Notes under the pieces: model-generated | What the model saw: only the letters and a program-made list of their open reading frames with translations | Told to the model about the DNA's origin: nothing | Database searches by the model: none | NCBI GenBank assembly: GCA_017993615.1 | Contig: JAGOMJ010000023.1 | Location: 1-33,789 of the forward strand | DNA from: Smithella sp. | Lineage (GTDB): Bacteria; Desulfobacterota; Syntrophia; Syntrophales; Smithellaceae | Length of the DNA: 33,789 nucleotides | Direction of reading: 5' to 3' | Translations under genes and position numbers: made by a program | Shown here: piece by piece, positions 1 to 7,998 of the stretch | How the letters are laid out: each line of letters begins with the position of its first letter | How positions within the stretch are numbered: position 1 is the first letter of the stretch

Positions 1-51
1 ATTGCCAAGAAGGTGGCGCGTTTAAAATCTCTTGCGTGCATAAAAGGCTAA
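1..51 (+). CDS. C-terminal tail of an upstream gene (partial)
   Basis: Frame 1 is open from the first base and stops at TAA 49-51, giving a 16-residue basic tail (IAKKVARLKSLACIKG). A lysine-rich tail just upstream of another plus-strand gene fits the end of a protein, but it is too short to name, and a frame this short could be open by chance. Confidence 0.3.
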   Translation: MAKKVARLKSLACIKG

Positions 52-114
52 GTGTTTTATGGAAAAAATTGTGAAGCTGTTGTACAAGATATTTAATCAT
101 TTCTGGAGAACGGC

Positions 115-417
115 ATGACGGAAATCATTTTTGATGAAAATGAAGATTGGGAAAAGCGAATATTGTGCAGCGATGAGTCCTGTATCGGCACCATCGGTCC
201 GGACGGCAAGTGCAAGGAATGCGGCAAACCTTACGAAGGAAAATTGCCGGAAGGCAAAATAAATGAAATCGTTCATGAAGTAAGTTCGGAAAAGCCAGAT
301 TCCTCCGATGATCACTCGGATGACGATTGGGATAAAAGAGTATTGTGCTCCGACGGATCATGCATCGGTGTGATCGGTCCGGACGGCAAATGCAAGGAAT
401 GCGGCAAGCCGCTGTAA
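115..417 (+). CDS. Small protein with two copies of a four-cysteine motif
   Basis: 100 aa with no recognised family name. The protein is an internal duplication: residues ~12-41 and ~71-100 both carry a W-[ED]-KR-[IV]-LCSD start, then SCIG-[TV]-IGPDGKC and KECGKP. Each copy has four Cys spaced C-x4-C-x9-C-x2-C, which looks like a small zinc ribbon or metal knuckle. The linker (~42-70) is acidic and Ser-rich, so the domains are probably flexibly joined. There is no signal peptide or membrane segment, so it is probably cytoplasmic. The ATG has a GGAG Shine-Dalgarno upstream (TGGAGAACGGC). It ends 12 bases before the acyltransferase and is probably co-transcribed with it. Metal binding is inferred from Cys spacing; the function is unknown. 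Confidence 0.75.
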   Translation: MTEIIFDENEDWEKRILCSDESCIGTIGPDGKCKECGKPYEGKLPEGKINEIVHEVSSEKPDSSDDHSDDDWDKRVLCSDGSCIGVIGPDGKCKECGKPL

Positions 418-429
418 ATATAAATAACT

Positions 430-1317
430 ATGCCAGTTGAAAAAACCAGAACCACCCACATATTGCTTTCTGTTTTTCACGGCATTCCCCGATGTGTGCG
501 CAAGGGAATGTTTTTATCGATTTTTTTTCTTTTTTATCACATCGGAACAAAAAGCCGTTTAATTACGCTGCATAATCTGATGCGTTCTTTCCCCGAAAAG
601 GACACGAAGGAAATTATCAAAATCGCCAAAGGCGTTTACCGTCATTTTGCCATCGTTGTCGCTGAGTTTTTCGATTTGCCTTACATGACCAAAGACAATA
701 TCCATAAATGGGTTGATGTTGAAGGTGTGGAAAATTTTCAGGCGGGTATTGCCAAAGGAAAAGGAATGCTCTCGATTGTGGCGCATTTCGGCAACTGGGA
801 ATTGATGACGATTGCCGGTCCGATGTATCTCAAACCGATGTACATTGTGTACCGGCCGCTGGATAATCACGTCATCGATAATATCGTGGAATATGTGCGG
901 ACCATGCAGGGCAACGATATGATTCCCAAAGGGGGCTCGGGAAAAAGAATTATGGAGTTGCTTCGCGAAAATAACCTGATCGGCATTCTCAGCGATCAGA
1001 ACGTCGCCCATTATGAAGGCGTGTTTGTCGATTTCTTCGGTCGCACCGCCTGTACGGGAGTCGGCCTGGCGGTGATGGCCATGCGTTCCGGCGCTCCCGT
1101 TCTTCCCGCTTTTATGGCCCGACAAAAATCAGGCAAATATAAATTTATCATCAAACCGACGATTGAAGCGGTTTGTACGGATAATTACGAAAACGACTTG
1201 GTGGTGAATACGCAACGCTTCACAAAGATCATTGAAGAGGTTATCCGCGAATACCCCGATCAATATTTCTGGTTCCACCAGCGGTGGAAGACCAAGCCGT
1301 GGCAGAAGAAAATGTGA
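430..1317 (+). CDS. Lysophospholipid/lipid A acyltransferase family protein (LpxL/HtrB-like)
   Basis: 295 aa, the usual length for the LpxL/LpxM (HtrB) family, which transfers a fatty acyl chain to lipid A precursors at the inner membrane. A hydrophobic stretch at ~27-40 would anchor it. The catalytic HX4E motif is seen as HFGNWE at 119-124, and the typical C-terminal PDQYFWFHQRWK block is present at ~277-288. The middle holds the conserved 'GGSGKRIMELLRENNLIGILSDQN' type region, split here by normal spacing. No strong Shine-Dalgarno precedes the ATG, so coupling to the 100-aa gene upstream is likely. The acyl donor and acceptor cannot be read from sequence; other lyso-lipid acyltransferases share the fold. 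Confidence 0.88.
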   Translation: MPVEKTRTTHILLSVFHGIPRCVRKGMFLSIFFLFYHIGTKSRLITLHNLMRSFPEKDTKEIIKIAKGVYRHFAIVVAEFFDLPYMTKDNIHKWVDVEGVENFQAGIAKGKGMLSIVAHFGNWELMTIAGPMYLKPMYIVYRPLDNHVIDNIVEYVRTMQGNDMIPKGGSGKRIMELLRENNLIGILSDQNVAHYEGVFVDFFGRTACTGVGLAVMAMRSGAPVLPAFMARQKSGKYKFIIKPTIEAVCTDNYENDLVVNTQRFTKIIEEVIREYPDQYFWFHQRWKTKPWQKKM

Positions 1318-1351
1318 ATAGTTAATAGTTGATGGTGGCTGGTGGATAGTG

Positions 1352-1388
1352 AAAACGGTGGATAAAATTATTGATCCACCGTTTTTTT
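1352..1388 (+). terminator. Rho-independent terminator after the acyltransferase
   Basis: Inverted repeat AAAACGGTGGAT (1352-1363) and ATCCACCGTTTT (1374-1385) with a short AT-rich loop, running into a T tract. It sits 34 bases after the stop of the acyltransferase and closes the first transcription unit. Confidence 0.85.
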
Positions 1389-1392
1389 AAAG

Positions 1393-1453
1393 GATGTCAA
1401 TATCCGCAACTGCTTCGCAGTTGGGGTCGTTCAACTAACGAATCTTACTGTGC
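1393..1453. repeat. Intergenic repeat, copy 1 (61 bp)
   Basis: Aligns without gaps to 1548-1608 with only a few mismatches. Each copy holds a short hairpin (AACTGC/GCAGTT around a 3-base loop, 1408-1422 here), then GGGGT and a block ending CTAACGAATCTTACTGTGC. No coding potential. It resembles a REP/MITE-like non-coding palindromic repeat; the family is not recognised. Confidence 0.75.
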
Positions 1454-1479
1454 ACAGTGTTTCAGAAATTTGGGGACTC

Positions 1480-1511
1480 ATTATCCTGCGTCGCTACGCT
1501 CCTAGGATAAT
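1480..1511. repeat. Hairpin between the two repeat copies
   Basis: Inverted repeat ATTATCCT (1480-1487) and AGGATAAT (1504-1511), loop 16 bases with a GCGTCGCTACGC core that can itself pair. It lies in the 94 bases between the two 61-bp copies, so the whole 1393-1625 block looks like one composite hairpin-rich element. Confidence 0.6.
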
Positions 1512-1547
1512 TCAACCATCAAGTTTCAGTTCATTATATCTCTAGAT

Positions 1548-1625
1548 GATGTCATTACCCACAACTGCTGCGCAGTTGGGGTAGTTCGACTAACGAATCT
1601 TACTGTGCTGCGCTTGTAAGATTCG
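1548..1625. repeat. Intergenic repeat, copy 2 with terminal hairpin
   Basis: 1548-1608 is the second copy of the 61-bp repeat (core hairpin AACTGC-TGC-GCAGTT, 1563-1577). It continues into a perfect 10-bp inverted repeat, CGAATCTTAC (1594-1603) and GTAAGATTCG (1616-1625), loop 12. The structure ends 8 bases before the stop of the minus-strand ACT gene, so it may also end transcripts coming from the right. Confidence 0.7.
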
Positions 1626-1632
1626 AGTCTCA

Positions 1633-2064
1633 CTAAAATTCGTAAAGCTTGCTTCCCGGAATGACGGTGAAATTCTTCTTCGTCAGAACATCGATGGCTT
1701 TTTCGGGGTTGTCGAAGCGGAAGATGATGACGGCGTTCTGACCGCTTTTTTCCACAAAGGCGTAAAGGTATTCCACATTGATGCCTTCTTTGGACACCAC
1801 TTCCATGATGCTGTGCAGTCCGCCCGGTGTGTCGGGGACTTCCACGGCGACGACGGGGGTCTTGCTTACACGGAAACCGTTGTCTTTGAGGACTTTGTTG
1901 GCTTTTTCGACGTCATTGACGATCAGGCGCAGAATGCCGAAATCGACGGTTTCCGCTACGGACAATGTGCGGATATTGATATTGGCTTCTTTCAGAACGC
2001 GCGTTGCGTCTTCCAGCGTGCCGGGTTTGTTTTCGAGAAATACGGATATTTGTTCTACTTTCAT
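1633..2064 (-). CDS. Tandem ACT-domain protein
   Basis: 143 aa with two ACT domains: ~1-68 (MKVEQISVFLENKPGTLED start) and ~72-140 (AVEVPDTPGGLHSIMEVV). Both carry the Gly-rich turn where ACT dimers usually bind an amino acid. There is no catalytic domain. Proteins of this type commonly sit beside phenylacetate-CoA ligase genes in anaerobic bacteria and are assumed to sense an amino acid or aromatic acid. Here it follows PaaK by 22 bases with a strong AAGGGGG Shine-Dalgarno, so both are made from one transcript. The ligand is not known. Confidence 0.9.
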   Translation of the reverse strand: MKVEQISVFLENKPGTLEDATRVLKEANINIRTLSVAETVDFGILRLIVNDVEKANKVLKDNGFRVSKTPVVAVEVPDTPGGLHSIMEVVSKEGINVEYLYAFVEKSGQNAVIIFRFDNPEKAIDVLTKKNFTVIPGSKLYEF

Positions 2065-2086
2065 GGCAACCCCCTTTTGTGGTTAA

Positions 2087-3385
2087 TCAAATACGGCGTT
2101 TGTCGATAATTTTGGCGTCGGTTTTCTTCAACGTGTTGGGCTGAACAAGCTTGACGCGTGCGGAAACACCCAGATAATCTCTCATGTCCTTGACGATTCT
2201 TTGTTCGATTTTCTGCAATTGTTTGATGCTGCCCGAGTCGCTGAAGATTTTGTCGTTGACTTCGACCTGCAAATCCAGGACATCCAGCGCCCCTGCTTTA
2301 TCGATGATGACCTGATAATTGGGCTCGAGACCTTCGATCTCCACCAGAATGGCTTCGATCTGCGACGGGAAAACATTGACGCCGCGGATAATCAGCATGT
2401 CGTCGCTACGCTTCAGGACTCGTTCCATTTTGATGTGGGTCCGGCCGCAGCGGCACGGTTCGGTAATCAGACGCGATATGTCGCCGGTGCGGTAACGGAC
2501 CAGCGGATTGGCTTCTTTGGTCAGCGTGGTGAAAACCAGTTCGCCCTCGGCCCCTTCGGGAAGCACATCGCCTGTTTGCGGATCAATGGTTTCAACGATG
2601 AAGTGGTCTTCGAAAATGTGCATGCCGTGGCGGCCTTCCAGGCATTCCATCGCCATGCCCGGTCCGATCACTTCCGACAGTCCGAACAAATCCAGCGCGG
2701 TAATGCCGAATGCTTTTTCTATGTCATCGCGGATGGCGTCGGTCCAGGGTTCGGCTCCGAAAATGCCCACGCGCAGTTTCAGCGCTTTGATGTCAATTCC
2801 CATGGCGTTGCCTTCTTCGGCCAGATGCAGGGCATAGGAGGGCGTCGCGCATAGCACGGTGGGACCGAAATCCTGCAGAATCATCAACTGTCGTTTGACG
2901 TCTCCGCCGGAGATGGGAATGACGCTGGCGCCGATTTTTTCCGCGCCGTAATGCAGTCCCAGTCCGCCAGTGAAGAGGCCGTAGCCGAAAGCGTTATGGA
3001 TGATGTCGTTTTTGGTGATGCCAGCGGCGACCAGCGAGCGCGCGATCAGATCCGACCAGGTGTCGATGTCGCGTTTGGTGTAGCCGAAAACGGCAGAGCG
3101 GCGGCTGGTTCCGGACGATGCGTGCAGACGGACCACGCTGCTCATGGGCACGGCGAACAAACCGAAGGGATAGTTGTCGCGCAAATCTTTTCTGGTGGTG
3201 AACGGAAGCTTTTTCATGTCGGCCATGCAGCGAATGTCATCGGGTTTCACTTTGGCGGCATCAAAGGATTTTTTGTAAAAGCCGACGGTGTGATAGACAC
3301 GCTCCAGAACCTGCTGCAGTCTTTTAACCTGCAGGGCTTTGATGACTTCGCGGGGCATGGTTTCAAATTCTTCGTTGTAGATCAT
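2087..3385 (-). CDS. paaK: Phenylacetate-CoA ligase family protein (PaaK-like)
   Basis: 432 aa, the normal PaaK length. The family activates phenylacetate or similar aryl acids to CoA thioesters using ATP (AMP + PPi). Family blocks are present: [16 protein letters not shown] (~65-80), [15 protein letters not shown] in the middle, [12 protein letters not shown], and a C-terminal region ending in DKRRI. Odd points: the phosphate-binding loop, normally SSGTTGKPT, reads SSGTSRRSA at ~90-98, and the C-terminal 'GK' lysine block is changed ([10 protein letters not shown]). Substrate or activity may therefore differ from standard PaaK. The start has a good GAGGAGG Shine-Dalgarno. First gene of a pair with the ACT protein. 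The family call is firm, phenylacetate as substrate is not. Confidence 0.85.
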   Translation of the reverse strand: MIYNEEFETMPREVIKALQVKRLQQVLERVYHTVGFYKKSFDAAKVKPDDIRCMADMKKLPFTTRKDLRDNYPFGLFAVPMSSVVRLHASSGTSRRSAVFGYTKRDIDTWSDLIARSLVAAGITKNDIIHNAFGYGLFTGGLGLHYGAEKIGASVIPISGGDVKRQLMILQDFGPTVLCATPSYALHLAEEGNAMGIDIKALKLRVGIFGAEPWTDAIRDDIEKAFGITALDLFGLSEVIGPGMAMECLEGRHGMHIFEDHFIVETIDPQTGDVLPEGAEGELVFTTLTKEANPLVRYRTGDISRLITEPCRCGRTHIKMERVLKRSDDMLIIRGVNVFPSQIEAILVEIEGLEPNYQVIIDKAGALDVLDLQVEVNDKIFSDSGSIKQLQKIEQRIVKDMRDYLGVSARVKLVQPNTLKKTDAKIIDKRRI

Positions 3386-3485
3386 GGCGCAGCCTCCTCA
3401 TGGATTAACGGATATCGGAATCGTGTAAAAGCCTAACAAAACTTTTTGTCTCTGGCAAGAAGCTTTCTCGGGAAACAAGAATCCA

Positions 3486-4022
3486 TCAGGCGTTTTGCCG
3501 CCCTAAAAGTTTTTCAGCCAGCAAAATGCCCAGAACGGTTTTGGCGTCGATGATGACGCCTCTGTCGATGAGCTTGTGTGCTTGGGAAAACGTGGCGGGT
3601 ATGGTTTCAATGAACTCGTCGTCGTCGGGATTAAGCGGTGCGCTGAAAAGATCAAGGGCCAGAAAAAAATACATGTATTCGTTGCAGTAACCCGGCAGCA
3701 GATAGCCTTCGTAGAGCTTGATCAGCGATTTGGCTTTGAAACCGGTTTCTTCGGCCAGCTCCCGTTGCGCGCAAACCGCAGGAGATTCTTCGATCCCATC
3801 GAGCGATCCGGCCGGTATTTCCAAAAGGTCCTGTTTCACGGCGTTGCGATACTGTTTGATGAGCAGCAGCTCATTTTTTTCATTGACAGCAACAATGGCC
3901 ACCGTGGGGTGATGGTTGATCCAGCTTTGTCTGGCCGTTTTGCCGTTTGGGAAGGTGACCTCCTCTTCCCGGACATCAAAAATTTTGCATTGGTAGACGA
4001 TAGAGGATTTGTTGTCGGCCAT
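3486..4022 (-). CDS. Nudix hydrolase, ADP-ribose pyrophosphatase-like
   Basis: 178 aa. The Nudix box is at about 81-107, with the AGSLDG start and the RELAEETGF metal-binding core. The preceding beta strands (QYRNAVKQDLLEIPAG) match the ADP-ribose/NudF subfamily, which cleaves ADP-ribose or similar nucleoside diphosphate compounds. Compared with the classical G-x5-E-x7-RE spacing, this box is one residue longer before RE. Start ATG 4022 has GTGGAG upstream. It is 15 bases downstream of the thioredoxin gene's reverse neighbour boundary (4038) and is likely in the same operon. The exact substrate is inferred. Confidence 0.87.
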   Translation of the reverse strand: MADNKSSIVYQCKIFDVREEEVTFPNGKTARQSWINHHPTVAIVAVNEKNELLLIKQYRNAVKQDLLEIPAGSLDGIEESPAVCAQRELAEETGFKAKSLIKLYEGYLLPGYCNEYMYFFLALDLFSAPLNPDDDEFIETIPATFSQAHKLIDRGVIIDAKTVLGILLAEKLLGRQNA

Positions 4023-4037
4023 GAATACTCCACAGGG

Positions 4038-4595
4038 TCAGTTGGTTTTGATGATCGTTAAGAGATGCTGCTCGATTTCTTCTTTGGGCAGTGCGCCGGT
4101 CACACGATGCACCATTTTGCCTTCCTTGAAAAAAAGCATGGTCGGAATGCTGCGGATGCCGTATTGCGAGGCGGTCAGCGGATTTTCGTCAACATTGAGC
4201 TTGACGACTTTCACGCCGTTGGCATAGTCGGAGGCCAGTTCGTCAATAATCGGGGACAGGGTCCGGCAAGGGCCGCACCAGGGCGCCCAGCAATCGACCA
4301 GAACCGAAGAGTCGGACGTCAACACTTCGCGGGCAAAGGTCTGGTCTGTGACATCGAACGGCAAAACTTTTTGCTGAGGAATGATTAACGGTTCATGGCA
4401 TTTGCCGCATAAAGGCCGTTGATTTAATCGGTCCTCGGGTATTCTGTTCTTCGTGCTGCATTTCAGGCAGCGGATGATGAGTTCATCCAGCGAAGCGCCG
4501 CACTTGCCGCAGATCGATCGTCCCTGCAGTTTTTGTTTCGGTATTCTGTTTTTGGTTCCGCAGTTAAGACAGCGGATAATCACGTCATCAGGCAT
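4038..4595 (-). CDS. Thioredoxin with two N-terminal zinc ribbons
   Basis: 185 aa from the chosen start. Active site WCGPC is at about 106-110, followed by the cis-Pro [11 protein letters not shown] block, so this is a true thioredoxin fold acting as a cytoplasmic disulfide reductase. Before it lie two related zinc-ribbon copies: [14 protein letters not shown]...CGKCG (Cys 9, 12, 29, 32) and [14 protein letters not shown]...CGKCH (Cys 43, 46, 63, 66). Ordinary TrxC has only one such ribbon. The start at 4595 is chosen because GAGGA lies 8 bases upstream; the longer frame begins with an unsupported TTG. Lies between the YbaK-like and Nudix genes on the same strand. Confidence 0.88.
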   Translation of the reverse strand: MPDDVIIRCLNCGTKNRIPKQKLQGRSICGKCGASLDELIIRCLKCSTKNRIPEDRLNQRPLCGKCHEPLIIPQQKVLPFDVTDQTFAREVLTSDSSVLVDCWAPWCGPCRTLSPIIDELASDYANGVKVVKLNVDENPLTASQYGIRSIPTMLFFKEGKMVHRVTGALPKEEIEQHLLTIIKTN

Positions 4596-4644
4596 AGCAT
4601 TTATCCTCAAAGGCATTATCTCTTTTTTGCCCGAAAAAGGCAAA

Positions 4645-5127
4645 TCATATGGCAACGCCGACCATGACCGGCTTAAGCAGACGCGCCAGTTCGGCCGAAG
4701 GCATCCTTGCCAGCAGACCGCGGCTGCCCGCGTTGATTAAAATATCCGGCAAATCGGCGATGGTCTGTTCCATGTACACGGGCAACACTTTTCTGGTCCC
4801 GAACGGCGATGTCCCGCCGACTTTATAACCGGTATGTTTTTCCGCGACGGCCGGCTTGCATGGGGTGACGGATTTGGCTCCGATCTGCCTGGCCAGGGAC
4901 TTGGTGGACACTTCCCGATCGCCATGCATCAGAATGATCAGCGGTTTACCCGTTTCATCCTCCATTACCAGCGTTTTAATGACCATGTGTTCGTCAACGC
5001 CCAGTTTCCGGGCGGATGCTTTTGTTCCTCCCCTTTCCTCATAGGGGTACGTATGCAGAGTGAAATCAGCCTGTTGTGCTTTGAGGGCTAAAACCGCCGG
5101 TGTTGTTGGAATCTTTTCCTTGCTCAT
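4645..5127 (-). CDS. ybaK: Cys-tRNA(Pro)/aminoacyl-tRNA deacylase, YbaK/EbsC family
   Basis: 160 aa from ATG 5127, the normal YbaK length. The family hydrolyses mischarged Cys-tRNA(Pro) in trans. Seen: [20 protein letters not shown] (~45-65), the GGTSPFG signature at ~102-108, and [12 protein letters not shown]. The open frame extends 61 codons upstream to 5310, but that part is Cys- and Leu-rich with no similarity and overlaps an intergenic hairpin, so it is excluded. Followed on the same strand by the thioredoxin gene after 49 bases. Confidence 0.9.
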   Translation of the reverse strand: MSKEKIPTTPAVLALKAQQADFTLHTYPYEERGGTKASARKLGVDEHMVIKTLVMEDETGKPLIILMHGDREVSTKSLARQIGAKSVTPCKPAVAEKHTGYKVGGTSPFGTRKVLPVYMEQTIADLPDILINAGSRGLLARMPSAELARLLKPVMVGVAI

Positions 5128-5232
5128 CGGGTATATAATAACCATTAAACGTTTTAAATCAACAGAGAAGAGTGCATTAAGGGGTTGATGAAGAAAGGTT
5201 GTTGTACCGTGAACGGATAGCGTGTCATTGCA

Positions 5233-5247
5233 AGCGGCGAAGCCGCT
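5233..5247. repeat. Short GC hairpin in the YbaK/CapA gap
   Basis: AGCGGC-GAA-GCCGCT, a perfect 6-bp stem, inside a region (about 5221-5310) with two GTCAT[TC]GC words. The style (GTCATTGC-A-AGC..., CTCCGGACAATCGGCAGCGA) resembles dispersed non-coding repeats of deltaproteobacterial genomes. Only one copy is present in the window, so repeat status is unproven. Confidence 0.35.
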
Positions 5248-5319
5248 GACATAGCAAATCCCACGGCTCCGGACAATCGGCAGCGACAAAATGTCATCGC
5301 TTGACCTCATGCGGAATTT

Positions 5320-6669
5320 TTATGGAGCAAGATTCTTGAGGTCAAACGGCAGCCGGAATGCGGCCAAACGGGTTACCTTTTCCAGCCGCACCGTCGGCTT
5401 TCCGCCGGCCATCAATGCTCTCTGACAGACGGGAATAATGCGGCAGGCGGCAATATAGGTTCGCTTTTGATTTTTCAATTTCCCGTCGGCGAGGGTCACC
5501 TGCAGAAGAAAACTCAGGTTAAGGTCGTCGTCGTGGAAAGGACTGACCATGTTACCGAGGGAATAGGTAATGACCACCGTCCGTTGCGGATCGCGCCGGG
5601 TCCGGTAAAACTCAACAGGTTGGACAACATGCGGATGGTGAGAGATGATCAGATCGAGCCCCGCTTCGGCCAGTTGATGAGCAACGGCCAACTGGCGTCG
5701 GGCGGGAAAAAATTCAAATTCAAGACCCCAGTGGAGGGACCCGACGATAAAATCGCAGTACTGTTCCCGGCAGTAGTTGATTTGCCGGATGGGCACAGAC
5801 AGATCGACCTCCGCAGATAAAGCATTCAGTTGAACCAAATTGACATGATATTCCTGTTCCGGATCGATTTTCTTGCCGTTGAGGCCGAAGGTTAATCCGA
5901 CAAAGCCTATTCTGATGCCTTGGACATCAATGATCGCCGCCTTCTGTCGATCCGCTTTTTCACGATTCGTTCCAACGGCGACAATCCCTTCTTTTGCCAG
6001 AGCGTCGAGGGTGCTGAGCACGCCCTCCTCGCCATAGTCCCAGGCATGGTTGCCGGCAGTTGAGAAGACGGTGAATTTCTGATCTTTGTATCCTTTGAGC
6101 ACCTGAAATTGCCCGGCCGAAATGTAGGTTGACGGGGTCTCACTGCGGACGAATAATAAATTGCGTTGCGGCTGAGTGGTCAAGGGAGCTTCCAGATTGG
6201 CAAAGGAGATATCCGCAGTAAATAATTCGGCGGCAATGCCTTCATAGAGCGAATCCGCCGAATGCGTCAGCAGATCGTTCTGCATCAGATCGCCCACGGC
6301 AGCCAGTTGTATTTGAGTGGTTTGTTCAAAATCCGGCGGCAGCGTAAGGCTGGTTTCCGCCTGTCCGGCGAAAAAGTCCTCAAGAGAAGATTTTTTTTCG
6401 GCTAAACGGATCGGGTTTGCCGATTTGTAAAGCCAGTGCAACTTATCGATGAGGGTCATGTGTTCGAAGCAACCGTCGGTCTTGCGGGGAAAACGCCAAA
6501 TATGAAAAAGATCGACAAATCCTAAAGCCAGTCGGATGATAAGCCGTAAAGGGAGCGAAACAGCGAGTTTTTCCTGAGGATTGGCCATTAACGAGGGAAG
6601 AGCGTCCGGGTCATGATGGACTGCTTTGGTCTTCCGGCTTGATTTATTTTTGGCCTCGCGGTGTACCAT
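5320..6669 (-). CDS. CapA-like metallophosphatase (PGA_cap domain)
   Basis: 449 aa. Residues from about 120 on form the bacterial capsule-synthesis CapA fold, a calcineurin-like metallophosphoesterase. Seen: AAVGDLMQNDLL (metal-binding Asp), SFANLEAPLT, TAGNHAWDYGEEGV (Asn-His metal motif) and IISHHPHVVQPVEFY near the C-terminus. The ~110-residue N-terminus is basic then amphipathic, without a clear signal peptide. CapA proteins take part in poly-gamma-glutamate or other polymer synthesis or export, but stand-alone relatives have unknown roles and no capB/capC genes are nearby. Start uncertain: ATG 6669 is used; a TTG 21 bases upstream and an ATG at 6588 are also possible, none with a clear Shine-Dalgarno. 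Confidence 0.82.
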   Translation of the reverse strand: MVHREAKNKSSRKTKAVHHDPDALPSLMANPQEKLAVSLPLRLIIRLALGFVDLFHIWRFPRKTDGCFEHMTLIDKLHWLYKSANPIRLAEKKSSLEDFFAGQAETSLTLPPDFEQTTQIQLAAVGDLMQNDLLTHSADSLYEGIAAELFTADISFANLEAPLTTQPQRNLLFVRSETPSTYISAGQFQVLKGYKDQKFTVFSTAGNHAWDYGEEGVLSTLDALAKEGIVAVGTNREKADRQKAAIIDVQGIRIGFVGLTFGLNGKKIDPEQEYHVNLVQLNALSAEVDLSVPIRQINYCREQYCDFIVGSLHWGLEFEFFPARRQLAVAHQLAEAGLDLIISHHPHVVQPVEFYRTRRDPQRTVVITYSLGNMVSPFHDDDLNLSFLLQVTLADGKLKNQKRTYIAACRIIPVCQRALMAGGKPTVRLEKVTRLAAFRLPFDLKNLAP

Positions 6670-6833
6670 AGCATAGAAGTATAGAGTCAACCGTAGCGGC
6701 TGTCAATGACATATCATGCGTTTGATAACCCTGAGGATTAGTACCGGTGCACGGAAACGGGCAAAGACCTTCGGAATAAGGTTTTCTTGATTTTACGGTT
6801 ATTTTAAGTTATTTGTGCAAAGCATTTTCTTCC

Positions 6834-6838
6834 AGGAG
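6834..6838 (+). promoter_or_regulatory. Shine-Dalgarno deciding a TTG start
   Basis: AGGAG 6 bases before TTG 6845 in the acyl-CoA dehydrogenase frame. The longer frame begins at GTG 6815, with no Shine-Dalgarno and a non-conserved MQSIFFQERT extension. Confidence 0.75.
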
Positions 6839-6844
6839 AGAACA

Positions 6845-7996
6845 TTGCAGCTGAATCCCTGCGCCAAGCATAAACTGATTCGCGATTCCGTGAGAACGTT
6901 TGCAGAGACGGAACTTGCGCCTGTTGCGTCCGCAATAGACCGCGCTGCAACTTTTCCCCGTGAAATCATCGAGAAAATGAGGCCGTTGAATTATTTCGGC
7001 CTGCAGGTGCCGCGGGAATTCGGCGGAGCCGCCCTGGATTCCGTCAGCGCCGCTATTGTTGTGGAAGAAATCTCCCGTGTTTGCGCCGCGATCGGTTTGT
7101 GCGTGACGGTGCATAATGGTGTTGCCGTATATCCCTTTTTACGGTTTGCGAACGCAGAGCAGAAGAAACACTATCTGCCCAAACTGGCCGAAGGCGAGTT
7201 GATCGGCGCATTCAGTCTGACGGAAGCCAACGCCGGGTCCGATTCCGCAAGCGTGGAAACGACGGCGGTCAAAAGAAATGATGCGTACGTTTTGAACGGG
7301 ACGAAAATATTTGTGACCAACGGCGGCGTCTGCGATCTGGCTTTGATTTTTGCGCTGACCGGCTCTGAACAGGGCAAGCCGCAAAGCAGCGTTTTTATCG
7401 TCGAAAGCAAATATCCCGGATTTTTACGCGGCGAACTGGAAGATCTCTGCGGTATGCGCGCCAATCCTGTTTCGTCGCTTTTTCTTGAAGATTGCTGTGT
7501 GCCGGAGAACAATGTGCTGGGGAGGATCGGCGACGGCATGAAAATAGGTTTGGCTACGCTGGATAACGGCCGCATCGGCGTTGCCGCGCAGGCGCTGGGG
7601 ATCGCTCAGGGTGCTTTTGAAGCGGCGGTTAAATATGCCAAAGAAAGACAGCAGTTTAAAAAACCCATCGCTTCGCTGCAAACCATCCAGAATTATATTG
7701 CCGATATGGCCACCGAAATCGCCGCTGCGCGCCTGCTTTTGTATCGCGCCTGCTCGTTGAAGGATGAGGGAATGCCTTTTGGCTGTGAAGCGTCCATGGC
7801 AAAGTTGTATTGCAGTACGGTCGCATCCAGGGTGACGTCTCTGGCTGTGCAGATTCACGGCGGTTACGGATACAGCAAGGAATACGATGTCGAAAGGTAT
7901 TTCCGCGATGCGAAGGTTACGGAAATTTACGAAGGTACCAGCGAAATTCAGCGCATGGTTATCGCGCGATCCATACTGTCTCAGTTGATATTATAA
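6845..7996 (+). CDS. Acyl-CoA dehydrogenase
   Basis: 383 aa, the standard length for short/medium-chain acyl-CoA dehydrogenases, which introduce a trans-2,3 double bond into acyl-CoA and pass electrons to ETF. Seen: the FAD-contact AFSLTEANAGSD block (~124-135), FVTNGGVCDLALIFA, RQQFKKPIASLQTIQ, and IHGGYGYSKEYDVERYFRDAKV. The catalytic Glu lies in EIYEGTSEIQR (Glu ~363), the SCAD/butyryl-type position. It is the first gene of an operon with etfB (2-base gap), etfA and a flavoprotein. In a syntroph the set would serve beta-oxidation or aryl/alicyclic acyl-CoA oxidation. Chain-length preference cannot be read. Confidence 0.93.
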   Translation: MQLNPCAKHKLIRDSVRTFAETELAPVASAIDRAATFPREIIEKMRPLNYFGLQVPREFGGAALDSVSAAIVVEEISRVCAAIGLCVTVHNGVAVYPFLRFANAEQKKHYLPKLAEGELIGAFSLTEANAGSDSASVETTAVKRNDAYVLNGTKIFVTNGGVCDLALIFALTGSEQGKPQSSVFIVESKYPGFLRGELEDLCGMRANPVSSLFLEDCCVPENNVLGRIGDGMKIGLATLDNGRIGVAAQALGIAQGAFEAAVKYAKERQQFKKPIASLQTIQNYIADMATEIAAARLLLYRACSLKDEGMPFGCEASMAKLYCSTVASRVTSLAVQIHGGYGYSKEYDVERYFRDAKVTEIYEGTSEIQRMVIARSILSQLIL

Positions 7997-7998
7997 AC

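Noticed and set aside
5128..5310. 61-codon N-terminal extension of the YbaK frame
   Set aside because: No family similarity, it overlaps an intergenic hairpin region, and a normal-length YbaK starts at ATG 5127.
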